Shown here piece after piece: positions 1 to 7,715 of a DNA stretch of 7,906 nt (positions are counted from its first letter, which is position 1; each line of letters opens with the position of its first letter). The notes below the pieces were generated by a model. The model did not search any database, was not told the DNA's origin, and worked only from the letters and a program-made list of their open reading frames with translations. The DNA comes from Candidatus Harrisonbacteria bacterium RIFCSPLOWO2_02_FULL_45_10c (GTDB lineage: Bacteria; Patescibacteriota; Minisyncoccia; UBA6257; 02-FULL-45-10c): positions 6,535-14,440 of the forward strand of contig MHJM01000008.1 of the NCBI GenBank assembly GCA_001818705.1. Direction: 5' to 3'. The position numbers and the translations under genes are program-made.

Positions 1-303
1 CTCGCAGACTACTTCGGTAGTACGGCGCTTTTGCCCGTCCTTTCCTTCCCATTCCCGCGTCTGCAAACGGCCCTCAATCAGCACCAGGCTGCCCTTGACC
101 AAAAACCGGCTGGCTACCTCCGCCTGCCTTCCCCAAACCACGACATTATGAAACTCCACCGCTTCTTTTTTAGCGCCGCTTGGGTCATTCCAGACCCGAT
201 TAGTCGCCACCGAAAAAGACGCCACCTGAGTTCCGTTCGTCGTTGAACGAAGCTGGGGGTCGCCGGTCAGTCTTCCTAAGATAAATACTTTATTAAGATT
301 CAT
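1..303 (-). CDS. ssb: Single-stranded DNA-binding protein SSB, N-terminal 101 codons (gene runs off the left edge)
   Basis: The minus strand is open from an ATG at 303-301 through base 1 with no stop, giving 101 residues starting MNLNKVFILGRLTGDPQLR. This is the classic SSB OB-fold opening. SSB coats single-stranded DNA during replication, recombination and repair and recruits partner proteins through an acidic C-terminal tail. Visible family marks are the NKVFILGRL first strand, ATNRVW (W38), EFHNVVVWGR (F51, W57), the AEVASRFLVKGSLVLIEGRL core and the QTREW strand (W85). By alignment from memory, W38, F51, W57 and W85 correspond to the E. coli ssDNA-stacking aromatics W40, W54, F60 and W88. 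The OB fold is almost complete here; the flexible linker and acidic tip lie outside the window. The gene follows rpsF by 38 bp in the same direction, the usual rpsF-ssb pairing. A GGAGA ribosome binding site sits 10 nt before the ATG. The family call is very secure. Confidence 0.96.
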   Translation of the reverse strand, partial: MNLNKVFILGRLTGDPQLRSTTNGTQVASFSVATNRVWNDPSGAKKEAVEFHNVVVWGRQAEVASRFLVKGSLVLIEGRLQTREWEGKDGQKRRTTEVVCE

Positions 304-313
304 ATGTATAAAG

Positions 314-318
314 TCTCC
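314..318 (-). promoter_or_regulatory. Probable Shine-Dalgarno site of ssb
   Basis: The minus strand reads GGAGA at 318-314, with 10 nt before the ssb ATG at 303. The spacing is slightly long but usable. It is the clearest ribosome binding site in the window and supports this ATG as the ssb start, as does the protein beginning exactly where SSBs usually do. Confidence 0.55.
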
Positions 319-341
319 GGTATCAGGTGGTTGATGTCAAA

Positions 342-800
342 TTATAATTTCTTGGCATCGCCTTCCAGGGCGGCTAATTGTTCTTTTAAGGCCTCGTTAG
401 ACAGCGTGCCGGAAAAACTTTTCGGCCGACTTACCTCACTAGCTTCATTACTAATCGGCTCGGTTTTTAATTCCGGATTAAATTTCTTTTGGCGAGGACG
501 CTCTTCGCGGACACCAGTCGCCGGAGGCGTAATAACCATTGCCCGCAAAATTGCTGGATTCAATTTTAAAGATTCCATAATTTTTTCTATGGCATCCGCA
601 GCCGCCTCGCATTGAACGTAGCCAAACCAGGCTTGCTGTTGTTTTTTAATCGGATAGGCGAGCCGCATCTCGGCCACCGCTCCCCGATTACTGACTTCAA
701 CGCCGTATTGCCGCAAAAGCGCCTCTAAAGTAGCGAGGGCGCTTTCCTCTTTCAATAGATAAGAAATCTCGTACTTATTTTTAATTAATGACGCTTCCAT
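342..800 (-). CDS. rpsF: 30S ribosomal protein bS6 with a long C-terminal extension
   Basis: This 152-residue protein is a component of the 30S platform, where bS6 pairs with bS18 on 16S rRNA. The S6 fold covers about residues 8-93. Its marks are KYEISYLLKEE (first strand), a helix around LATLEALLRQYGVEV, RLAYPIKKQQQAWFGYVQCEA (the conserved AYPI-K strand pair), and the second helix ending in LKLNPAILRAMVI. Residues 94-152 form a charged, probably disordered tail (REERPRQKKF and following) that ends in a helix-like segment, LSNEALKEQLAALEG. The protein is therefore longer than typical bS6 (about 95-135 aa). The start is the only Met before the S6 fold and leaves a short extra N-terminus (MEASLIKN). 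No Shine-Dalgarno sequence precedes it. It lies 59 bp after rpoC and 38 bp before ssb, so it is the first gene of the rpsF-ssb pair. No truncation is seen. Confidence 0.93.
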   Translation of the reverse strand: MEASLIKNKYEISYLLKEESALATLEALLRQYGVEVSNRGAVAEMRLAYPIKKQQQAWFGYVQCEAAADAIEKIMESLKLNPAILRAMVITPPATGVREERPRQKKFNPELKTEPISNEASEVSRPKSFSGTLSNEALKEQLAALEGDAKKL

Positions 801-810
801 AATGTCTAAT

Positions 811-840
811 ACGTTACCAAATATATTGCTATCCGGTCAA
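811..840 (-). promoter_or_regulatory. Possible internal promoter for rpsF-ssb in the rpoC-rpsF gap
   Basis: On the minus strand TTGACC (840-835, 5 of 6 to the -35 consensus) is followed after 18 bp by TAACGT (816-811, 3 of 6), which is preceded by TGG, an extended -10 motif. The rest of the 59-bp gap is AT-rich and shows no terminator hairpin. If used, transcription would begin near 804-805, only a few nt before the rpsF ATG, giving a nearly leaderless mRNA. This would fit the absence of a Shine-Dalgarno sequence. The -10 is weak and a single match in AT-rich DNA may be chance. Confidence 0.3.
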
Positions 841-859
841 TCCCCTTAATTTTTTATCA

Positions 860-3800
860 TTAGCCAGAGCCAACCTCTTCGTCTGGCGCATCGCTAGCTT
901 CTTTAGCGGCCGAGTTCAAGCTTCCGGTTCCTACCGGAATCAGGCGGCCAATAATAACGTTTTCCTTCAAACCTCGGAGAGGATCAATCCGGCCTTCGCT
1001 GGCGGCATTGATCAATACCCGGGCGGTCTCCTGGAAAGAAGCCGCGGACAGGAAACTGTGGGTAGAAAGCGCCACCTTCGTTACGCCGAGCAATAATTGC
1101 TGGGCTTTCGCCGACTGTTTGCCGGCTTTTTTAATTGCCCGGTTAATCTCCAAGAACCGGGATTTTTCAATAATTTCGCCTCGCACCAAATCCGTGCTGC
1201 CGGATTCCTTAATCTTCACTCGGGAAAACATCTGGCGAACAATAATTTCGATATGCTTATTATTAATAGAAGCGCCTTCGGAAACGTAAATGCGCAGCAC
1301 TTCATTAATAATATATTTTTCCACGGCCTGGCTTCCTTTAAGCTTAAATACCTCCTTAAGGTCTAATGCTCCTTCAGAAAGCTGGTCTCCTTTTTTAACC
1401 GCATCGCCGACTTTAACAAAAACGACCGACATCCTTGGAATTAAATACTCGAGCACTTTTTCTTTCTTGCCCTTCCCCTCAACTTTGATGCGGATAGCTT
1501 TTAGCAATCCCTTTTCTTCAATTGCCGTTACCGTGCCGTCTTCTTCCGCAAGAAACGCTTGTCCCTTCGGCGGACGGCATTCAAATAACTCTTCTACGCG
1601 AGGCAAGCCATGGGTGATATCGGCGCCGGCCACGCCGCCGGTATGGAAAGTCCGCATCGTTAACTGCGTGCCCGGTTCGCCGATTGACTGAGCCGCCACT
1701 ATTCCGACAGCCGCGCCGGCTTTGACCAATTGATTATTACCAAGATCAAACCCGTAACAGCGGGAACAGACGCCATACAAAGTTTTGCAAGTAATCGGAG
1801 AGCGGACTGTAATCTGTCCTAGCGCTGATTGCTGAATTTGTTCGGCAATTTCTTTGGTAATGACCTCACCGGCTTCCATAACTTTTTTACCTTCAATTTT
1901 TACGTCCTCAACCGGCGTCCTGGAAAAAAGCTGGTCGCTGAACTTCAAACCGAATTCCACGCCATCCACGCGATTAATTTCAATGCCTTCTTTTGTCCGG
2001 CAATCGGCTTCCTGAACCACCAAATCTTGAGAAACATCGACCAAGCGTCGGGTTAAATAACCGGCGGAAGCGGTTTTTAAAGCCGTATCCGTGGTTCCCT
2101 TACGGGCACCGTGCGTGGAAATAAAGTATTCCAGCGGGCTCAAGCCTTCTTTCAGCGACGCCTTAACCGGCAATTCAATAGTTTCGTTTTTCGGGTTAGC
2201 AACCAGTCCTTTCATGCCGATCATCTGAACCGGCTGCGCCCAAGAACCGCGGGACCCGGAGTCAATAATCGCATAAATTGGATTATGCTCATCCAGTGAT
2301 TTTGGAACTAACTTACCAATAGTTTCTTTGGTTTTCTCCCACACACTTAAGACTCGGGCGCGCCGCTCCGCTTCGGTTAACAAGCCATCATCATGTTGGC
2401 CTCGAATCATCGCCACTTCTCCCTCCGCCTTAGCCAGTAAGGCTGGCTTTTCGCTCGGAGTTATCAAATCACTCATGGACCAGGTAATTCCGGAACGGGT
2501 AGCGTATTCAAAACCAAGTTTTTTCATTTCGTCCAGATGCATGGCAGACTGCTCATTGCCATATCGGGAAATAATGTCGCCAACCACCGCCGAAACGTCT
2601 TTTTTTCGGAATCCTTTATTTATAAACTCGTAATCTTGCGGCAATACCGAATTAAAAAGTATCCGGCCGCAGGAAGTTTCTATAGTTTCCTCGCCAATTT
2701 TTACTTTAATCGGAGCATTAACGTCAATAACTCCGCTTTCATACGCGATATTCACCTCTTCGCTGCTCGAAAAATTCATGCCGGCGCCGAGGGCTTTTTG
2801 ATTCAATTTGGTTAAATAATAAATACCTAAAATAATATCCTGGGTCGGATAAACAATCGGATCTCCGGTTGCCGGCTTTAGTAAATTGCGTCCGGAAAAC
2901 ATAATTTCACTGGCTTCTTTTTGCGCATCGGCCGAAAGCGGCACGTGCACGGCCATCTGGTCACCGTCGAAATCGGCGTTAAACGCCGTGCAAACCATCG
3001 GCGGAATGCGAATCGCTAAATCCTCGATCAACACCGGCTTAAACGCCTGAACACCAAGGCGGTGCAGCGTCGGCGCGCGGTTTAAAAGCACTTTCCGGTC
3101 GGCAATAACTTCTTCTAAAATCGCCCACACTTCCGGCGGCGCCTGCTCGATCAAACGATTGGAGTTCCGGATATTATGAGCCAAACCGCGTTCAATGATT
3201 TTATTGATGACAAACGGCTTAAACAGTTCCAGCGCCATTTTTTTCGGCAAACCGCATTCGCCAAGCTTCAAATCCGGACCGATAACGATAACCGAACGGC
3301 CGGAGTAATCAACGCGCTTGCCGAGCAAATTTTGGCGGAAACGCCCCTGCTTTCCCTTCAACATGTCGGAAAGCGACCGCAGCGGCCGGCGCTGGCTGGA
3401 CATTTGCTGGGAGCCGAAACGGACGGAATTATCAATCAAGGCGTCCACGGCTTCCTGCAACATGCGCTTTTCGTTAACGATAATAACGTCCGGGGCATTC
3501 AGTTCCAATAATTTCTTTAACCGGTTATTGCGGTTAATTACCCGGCGATATAAATCATTTAAATCAGAAGTGGCATACCGCCCGCCGTCCAAGGCAACCA
3601 TCGGACGCAAATCCGGAGGCAATACCGGCAATACTTTCATAATCATCCATTCCGGCCGCATTTCCTCTTTAATCATCGATTTTACGATCTTCAGGCGCTT
3701 TAGCAGGCGGCGTTCCTGCAGCGTATCCTTATTGACTTCCAGATCTTTTTCAATCTCTTTAACCACTTTTTCTAAATCAATCTTTTCTAAAATCCGGTGC

Positions 3801-4441
3801 AATGCTTCCGCGCCGCTGCCAGCCTCAAAAACATCGCCAAAACGGCGGGCTAAATGATGAAATTCGGTTTGCGATAAAATCGTCCCTACTTTCAAAAAAT
3901 CAATCTCTTTTTTACTGACCGAAAGGCCGGACCGGAGTTCGGCGGTTTTGACGCCTTCTTTGCGGGCGGTCTTTTTCCGAGACTCGAATTCTTTCTCCAA
4001 ATCTTTGAATACCCGCGCCTTATTCGCTTCATTTACCGAAACAATTATATGAGAAACGTAATAAACCACCTTTTCCAGTTTCTGCACCGGAACATCCAGC
4101 ACCAGGCTTAACTTAGAAGGCGAACTGCGCAAAAACCAGGTATGGGCAACCGGCGCCGCCAGCGTGATGTGGCCCATCCGTTCGCGGCGGACAATTGACC
4201 TGGTTACCTCCACGCCGCAACGATCGCAGGTGATTCCTTTATACCGAATTCGGCGATATTTGCCGCAATAGCACTCCCAATCTTTAGTCGGACCGAAAAT
4301 CCGTTCGGAAAATAAGCCGTCTTTTTCCGGACGCTGCGTCCGGTAATTGATGGTTTCCGGCTTAATCACTTCGCCGAATGACCAATTCATAATATCTTCC
4401 GGAGAAGCAATTTTTAGTTTGATTGATTTTAAATTTTCCAT
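860..4441 (-). CDS. rpoC: DNA-directed RNA polymerase subunit beta-prime
   Basis: RpoC (1193 aa) carries the catalytic Mg2+ site of bacterial RNA polymerase and pairs with RpoB in the core enzyme. In order: N-terminal zinc-binding domain with C57, C59, C72 and C75; the long clamp coiled coil (about 120-270); LLGKRVDYSGRSVI (372-385); and the active-site motif NADFDGD at 488-494 (bases 2980-2960), whose D490, D492 and D494 hold Mg2+. Then come SGSRGS (728-733), the bridge helix (about 775-809, THGARKG onward), and the second zinc site with C814, C885, C892 and C895. The trigger loop (about 913-950) has M929 and H933, followed by the C-terminal LRGLKENVIIGRLIPVGTG. The trigger loop is uninterrupted, so the large E. 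coli insertion there is absent, which explains most of the shorter length (1407 in E. coli). P480 stands where many homologues have His in LHPLVC. The start is 16 bp after rpoB's stop. No Shine-Dalgarno sequence is visible, so coupling to rpoB translation is likely. Confidence 0.99.
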   Translation of the reverse strand: MENLKSIKLKIASPEDIMNWSFGEVIKPETINYRTQRPEKDGLFSERIFGPTKDWECYCGKYRRIRYKGITCDRCGVEVTRSIVRRERMGHITLAAPVAHTWFLRSSPSKLSLVLDVPVQKLEKVVYYVSHIIVSVNEANKARVFKDLEKEFESRKKTARKEGVKTAELRSGLSVSKKEIDFLKVGTILSQTEFHHLARRFGDVFEAGSGAEALHRILEKIDLEKVVKEIEKDLEVNKDTLQERRLLKRLKIVKSMIKEEMRPEWMIMKVLPVLPPDLRPMVALDGGRYATSDLNDLYRRVINRNNRLKKLLELNAPDVIIVNEKRMLQEAVDALIDNSVRFGSQQMSSQRRPLRSLSDMLKGKQGRFRQNLLGKRVDYSGRSVIVIGPDLKLGECGLPKKMALELFKPFVINKIIERGLAHNIRNSNRLIEQAPPEVWAILEEVIADRKVLLNRAPTLHRLGVQAFKPVLIEDLAIRIPPMVCTAFNADFDGDQMAVHVPLSADAQKEASEIMFSGRNLLKPATGDPIVYPTQDIILGIYYLTKLNQKALGAGMNFSSSEEVNIAYESGVIDVNAPIKVKIGEETIETSCGRILFNSVLPQDYEFINKGFRKKDVSAVVGDIISRYGNEQSAMHLDEMKKLGFEYATRSGITWSMSDLITPSEKPALLAKAEGEVAMIRGQHDDGLLTEAERRARVLSVWEKTKETIGKLVPKSLDEHNPIYAIIDSGSRGSWAQPVQMIGMKGLVANPKNETIELPVKASLKEGLSPLEYFISTHGARKGTTDTALKTASAGYLTRRLVDVSQDLVVQEADCRTKEGIEINRVDGVEFGLKFSDQLFSRTPVEDVKIEGKKVMEAGEVITKEIAEQIQQSALGQITVRSPITCKTLYGVCSRCYGFDLGNNQLVKAGAAVGIVAAQSIGEPGTQLTMRTFHTGGVAGADITHGLPRVEELFECRPPKGQAFLAEEDGTVTAIEEKGLLKAIRIKVEGKGKKEKVLEYLIPRMSVVFVKVGDAVKKGDQLSEGALDLKEVFKLKGSQAVEKYIINEVLRIYVSEGASINNKHIEIIVRQMFSRVKIKESGSTDLVRGEIIEKSRFLEINRAIKKAGKQSAKAQQLLLGVTKVALSTHSFLSAASFQETARVLINAASEGRIDPLRGLKENVIIGRLIPVGTGSLNSAAKEASDAPDEEVGSG

Positions 4442-4457
4442 TTTATTGGCAAAAGAA

Positions 4458-7400
4458 TTAATTTCTCATCCGGCGCCGCGGCCGCCGTTCCTTTTCCGAA
4501 TCAACGCCATCGCGCATTAATTCAACATTCAGCGCCAGCGCTTTCAACTCGCTGATTAACACATTGAAGGATGCCGGAATGTTCGGCCGACGGATCACGT
4601 CGCCGCGAATAATCGATTCGTAAGCGGCGGAACGGCCCAAGACGTCATCCGATTTAATGGTCAGCATTTCCTGAAGCGTATGCGCCGCGCCGTAGCCTTC
4701 CAATGCCCAAACTTCCATTTCTCCGAAACGCTGGCCGCCGAATTGCGCTTTGCCGCCCAGCGGCTGTTGGGTAATCAGCGAATAAGGGCCAATGGAGCGC
4801 ATGTGAATCTTATCTTCAACTAAGTGATTCAATTTCATCATGTAAATAACGCCGACCGTAACATCCTGATTGAACGGCTCTCCTTTGCGGCCGTCGTATA
4901 ATTTTATTTTTCCGGATTTCGGCAAATCCGCCCGTTCCAGTTCGTTTTGAATGTCGGTCCAAGAAGCTCCGGCTAAGGCCGGGGTCAACGCCCGATAACC
5001 GAGCTTGGATGCCGCCCAGCCTAAATGAGTTTCTAAAATCTGCCCAAGGTTCATACGAGAAGCGACTCCTAAAGGATTAAGTACAATATCTACCGGCGTG
5101 CCGTCTTCTAAATACGGCATATCTTCCACCGGGCGAACTTGGGAAATAACGCCTTTATTGCCATGGCGGCCGGCCAGCTTATCACCGGCCATAACTTTCC
5201 GGAGTTCGGCGACTTCCACCTGGATTCTTTTGATGATTCCCGCTTCCAATTTATCTCCCCGGTCCCGGTCAAATATTTTAATGCCCACCACATGGCCATA
5301 TTTGCCGTGCGGCATCGTTAAAGAAGTGTCTTTCACGTCTCGGGCTTTCTCGCCAAAAATTGCCCGGAGCAAACGCTCTTCCGGAGTCAGTTCGCTCTCG
5401 CCTTTCGGAGAAATTTTTCCGACTAAAATATCGCCGGAACGGACCTCGGCGCCAATGCGGATAATGCCGTCCTCGTCCAAATTTTTCAGTTTTTCTTCGG
5501 AAACATTCGGAATGTCCGGAGTCGTCAATTCCGGACCAAGCTTGGTGTCGCGGACATCAATATAAAAATCTTCGATATGGATAGAGGTAAAACGATCTTC
5601 CTGAACCACCCGCTCCGAAACAACAATCGCGTCTTCAAAATTATAGCCGCCCCACGAAACGAAGGCTACCAGCAAATTCTGTCCTAACGCCAACACGCCA
5701 TTATCAATAGAAGGGCCGTCCGCCAGCAGCTCGCCTTTTTTAACTTTCTGGCCGCGCTGGACCAATGGCCGCTGGGAAATGCAGGTATATTGGTTGGAAC
5801 GCTTAAACTTATTTAAAGGATATTTCTTAACGCCATTTTTGGTCTTTAAAACAATCTCCCGGGCATCCACGGCGGTAATCTCGCCGGTATCGCCGGCAAT
5901 AATCACATGGCCGGAATCCCTGGCCGCCCGCTCTTCCATGCCGGTACCGACGTATGGCGCGTCGGCTTTTACGGAAACCACCGCCTGCCGCTGCATGTTC
6001 GATCCCATCAAAGCCCGGTTGGCGTCATCGTGCTCCAAAAAAGGAATCAAAGCGGTGGCAACGCTGATTAATTGGTTGGGAGCCACGTCAATCAAATTTA
6101 TTTCATTTTTAGAACAAGTTCCCGGCTGGCCGTTAATCCGGGCTTCAACCACTTCTTCAAGAATCTGGCCGGTGGCATTGTCAAAAGGAACGCCGGCATG
6201 GGCGATATTATTTTTCTCTTCCTCTAAAGCGTTAGCCCAAATAATTTCTTTGGTAACCCGGCCATTTTTAACAACGGCATAGGGGGTTTCTAAAAATCCG
6301 AATTCATTGACCCGTGCGTAACCGGCTAAATGGTTCACTAAACCGATGTTAGATCCTTCCGGAGTTTCAATCGGGCAAATCCTGCCGTAATGAGAACTAT
6401 GGACATCCCGGACTTCGAATCCGGCGCGCTCGCGGGTAAGGCCGCCGGGCCCTAACGCGGAAATCCGGCGCTTATGCTCCAGCTCGGCAAGCGGATTCAC
6501 CTGATCCATGAATTGGGAAAGTTGGGAGGAAGAGAAAAATTCTTTGACTACGGAAATAATCGGCCGGGAATTAACCAGTTGGACCGAACTCAAAGTATTG
6601 ATATCCAGAGTAGACATCCGGTCTTGGACGATACGCCGCAATCTCGCTAAACCAACCCGCAGCTTATTCTGCAGCAGTTCGCCAACGGGACGCACGCGCC
6701 GATTTCCTAAATGGTCAATATCGTCCGGCTCAATGGACTGGTCTTTATTTAAACGGATCACCTCCTTCAAAATCGCTATCATATCCGGCAGTTCCAATAA
6801 GCGGCTCTTGCTGTTCAATCCCAGGCGCTGGTTAACCTTAAAACGCCCCACCTGGGAAAGATCGTACCGGTCAAACCGGGTTAGCATCGCGTCAATCAAA
6901 CTTTTAGCGTTTTCCACGGTCGCCAAATCCCCCGGCCGGATGCGCTTATAAATTTCAATATACGATTCATCGGTAGTCTTGGCCGAATCTTTGCGCAGCG
7001 TCTCTTGGATAAATTTCACTTCGCCGTTATCCACATCGCTGAACGTCTCCAAAATTTCCTGGGAATCTTCCATGCCAAAGATCCGAAGCAGGGTAGTGGC
7101 GGCCGCCTTCCGCTTGCGGTCGATTTTAATGCCGATAAAACCATCGGAGTCGGTTTCAAATTCCAGCCAGACGCCCCGGTTCGGAATAATCTTAGCGCCA
7201 AAAAGTTTTCGCCCGCGCCACATATTGGCGGTAAAATAAACGCCGGAGGAACGGATCAGCTGGGAAACTACCACGCGCTCCACGCCGTTGATGATGAATG
7301 TTCCGCGCTCCGTCATTACCGGAAAATCACCCAAATAAACTTCCTGCTCCTTATGCTCTTTGGTTTTGCGGTTAATTAATTTGAATTTTACCCGAAGCGC

Positions 7401-7652
7401 CGCCTCGTAGGTCAAATCCTTATAGCGGGAATATTCCTCGTCATATTTCGGTTCATCGAAATAAAAATCAACGAAATGCAATTCGATGTCTTTGCCGGTA
7501 TAATCTTTAATCGGAGAAACTTCTTCAAAAAGTTCTTCTAAGCCTTTCTTTAAAAACCACTGGTAAGACGCGGTTTGAATTTCAATTAAATTAGGTTGCT
7601 TAATAAGCGGACCGGGATGATTAGAAAAAACTTTTGTTGGCAATTTAGGCAT
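4458..7652 (-). CDS. rpoB: DNA-directed RNA polymerase subunit beta
   Basis: RpoB (1064 aa) forms the other half of the RNA polymerase active-site cleft. In order: N-terminal region with MTERGTFIINGVERVVVSQLIRS (113-135); the rifampicin cluster I segment (372-403, bases about 6539-6444) with SSQLSQFMDQ and HKRRISALGPGGL; CPIETPEG (426-433); EHDDANRALMGSNMQRQ (540-556); and WGGYNFEDAI (667-676). Further on are GDKLAGRHGNKGVIS (823-837) with active-site lysines K825 and K833, KLNHLVEDKIHMRS (940-953) with H950, GGQRFGEMEVWALE (972-985) and the clamp end SFNVLISELKALALNVEL. Both large E. coli beta insertions are absent (1342 aa there). Rifampicin-contact residues equivalent to Q513, D516, H526, R529 and S531 are intact. 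Oddities are S136, S434 and V559 at usually-Pro positions, and an Arg-rich C-terminus (6 Arg in the last 9 residues). The start matches the family and has AGGA 10 nt upstream. Confidence 0.99.
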   Translation of the reverse strand: MPKLPTKVFSNHPGPLIKQPNLIEIQTASYQWFLKKGLEELFEEVSPIKDYTGKDIELHFVDFYFDEPKYDEEYSRYKDLTYEAALRVKFKLINRKTKEHKEQEVYLGDFPVMTERGTFIINGVERVVVSQLIRSSGVYFTANMWRGRKLFGAKIIPNRGVWLEFETDSDGFIGIKIDRKRKAAATTLLRIFGMEDSQEILETFSDVDNGEVKFIQETLRKDSAKTTDESYIEIYKRIRPGDLATVENAKSLIDAMLTRFDRYDLSQVGRFKVNQRLGLNSKSRLLELPDMIAILKEVIRLNKDQSIEPDDIDHLGNRRVRPVGELLQNKLRVGLARLRRIVQDRMSTLDINTLSSVQLVNSRPIISVVKEFFSSSQLSQFMDQVNPLAELEHKRRISALGPGGLTRERAGFEVRDVHSSHYGRICPIETPEGSNIGLVNHLAGYARVNEFGFLETPYAVVKNGRVTKEIIWANALEEEKNNIAHAGVPFDNATGQILEEVVEARINGQPGTCSKNEINLIDVAPNQLISVATALIPFLEHDDANRALMGSNMQRQAVVSVKADAPYVGTGMEERAARDSGHVIIAGDTGEITAVDAREIVLKTKNGVKKYPLNKFKRSNQYTCISQRPLVQRGQKVKKGELLADGPSIDNGVLALGQNLLVAFVSWGGYNFEDAIVVSERVVQEDRFTSIHIEDFYIDVRDTKLGPELTTPDIPNVSEEKLKNLDEDGIIRIGAEVRSGDILVGKISPKGESELTPEERLLRAIFGEKARDVKDTSLTMPHGKYGHVVGIKIFDRDRGDKLEAGIIKRIQVEVAELRKVMAGDKLAGRHGNKGVISQVRPVEDMPYLEDGTPVDIVLNPLGVASRMNLGQILETHLGWAASKLGYRALTPALAGASWTDIQNELERADLPKSGKIKLYDGRKGEPFNQDVTVGVIYMMKLNHLVEDKIHMRSIGPYSLITQQPLGGKAQFGGQRFGEMEVWALEGYGAAHTLQEMLTIKSDDVLGRSAAYESIIRGDVIRRPNIPASFNVLISELKALALNVELMRDGVDSEKERRPRRRMRN

Positions 7653-7661
7653 GAGGGCTAG

Positions 7662-7676
7662 TTCCTAAATTAGGAA
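7662..7676 (-). repeat. 15-bp palindrome covering the putative rpoB ribosome binding site
   Basis: TTCCTAA and TTAGGAA form a perfect 7-bp inverted repeat around one central base. On the minus strand the right arm contains AGGA (7666-7663), the only Shine-Dalgarno-like sequence before the rpoB ATG, with 10 nt between them. The one-base loop is too tight for a full hairpin, though a shortened stem could form in RNA. As DNA it has the symmetry of a dimeric protein's operator. Either form could limit translation or transcription of rpoB. The symmetry is seen directly; a regulatory role is inference. Confidence 0.45.
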
Positions 7677-7685
7677 AAGTTGCTA

Positions 7686-7715
7686 AAAATTATTTTATAT
7701 TACAAAAATAATTTT
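7686..7715 (-). repeat. AU-only 11-bp inverted repeat in the rpoB leader
   Basis: AAAATTATTTT (minus 7715-7705) and AAAATAATTTT (7696-7686) are perfect complements separated by 8 nt. The 5' arm reuses the AAAA of the preceding terminator-like stem (7715-7712) and most of that hairpin's U-rich tract. The two structures therefore cannot both form completely. AT-only repeats are easier to get by chance, and the stem would be weak compared with its neighbour. Confidence 0.45.

Noticed and set aside
304..615. Plus-strand frame starting at the CATATG beside the ssb start and running antisense to rpsF
   Set aside because: The ATG is the accidental complement of the ssb start region, and the peptide follows the reverse of rpsF codons with no known motif.
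3318..3857. Plus-strand open frame of 179 codons inside rpoC
   Set aside because: It lies wholly antisense to the conserved rpoC coding sequence, its peptide is Ser/Arg-rich with no recognisable motif, and it is explained as a frame shadow.
4468..4490. GC-rich self-complementary run at the 3' end of rpoB as a terminator
   Set aside because: It encodes the Arg-rich RpoB tail, forms only short stems and is not followed by a convincing U-tract before rpoC, which must be transcribed through it.
5779..6282. Plus-strand open frames of 155-167 codons inside rpoB (this one and 5098-5565)
   Set aside because: Antisense shadows of rpoB with low-complexity peptides and no ribosome binding site or family resemblance that I can see.
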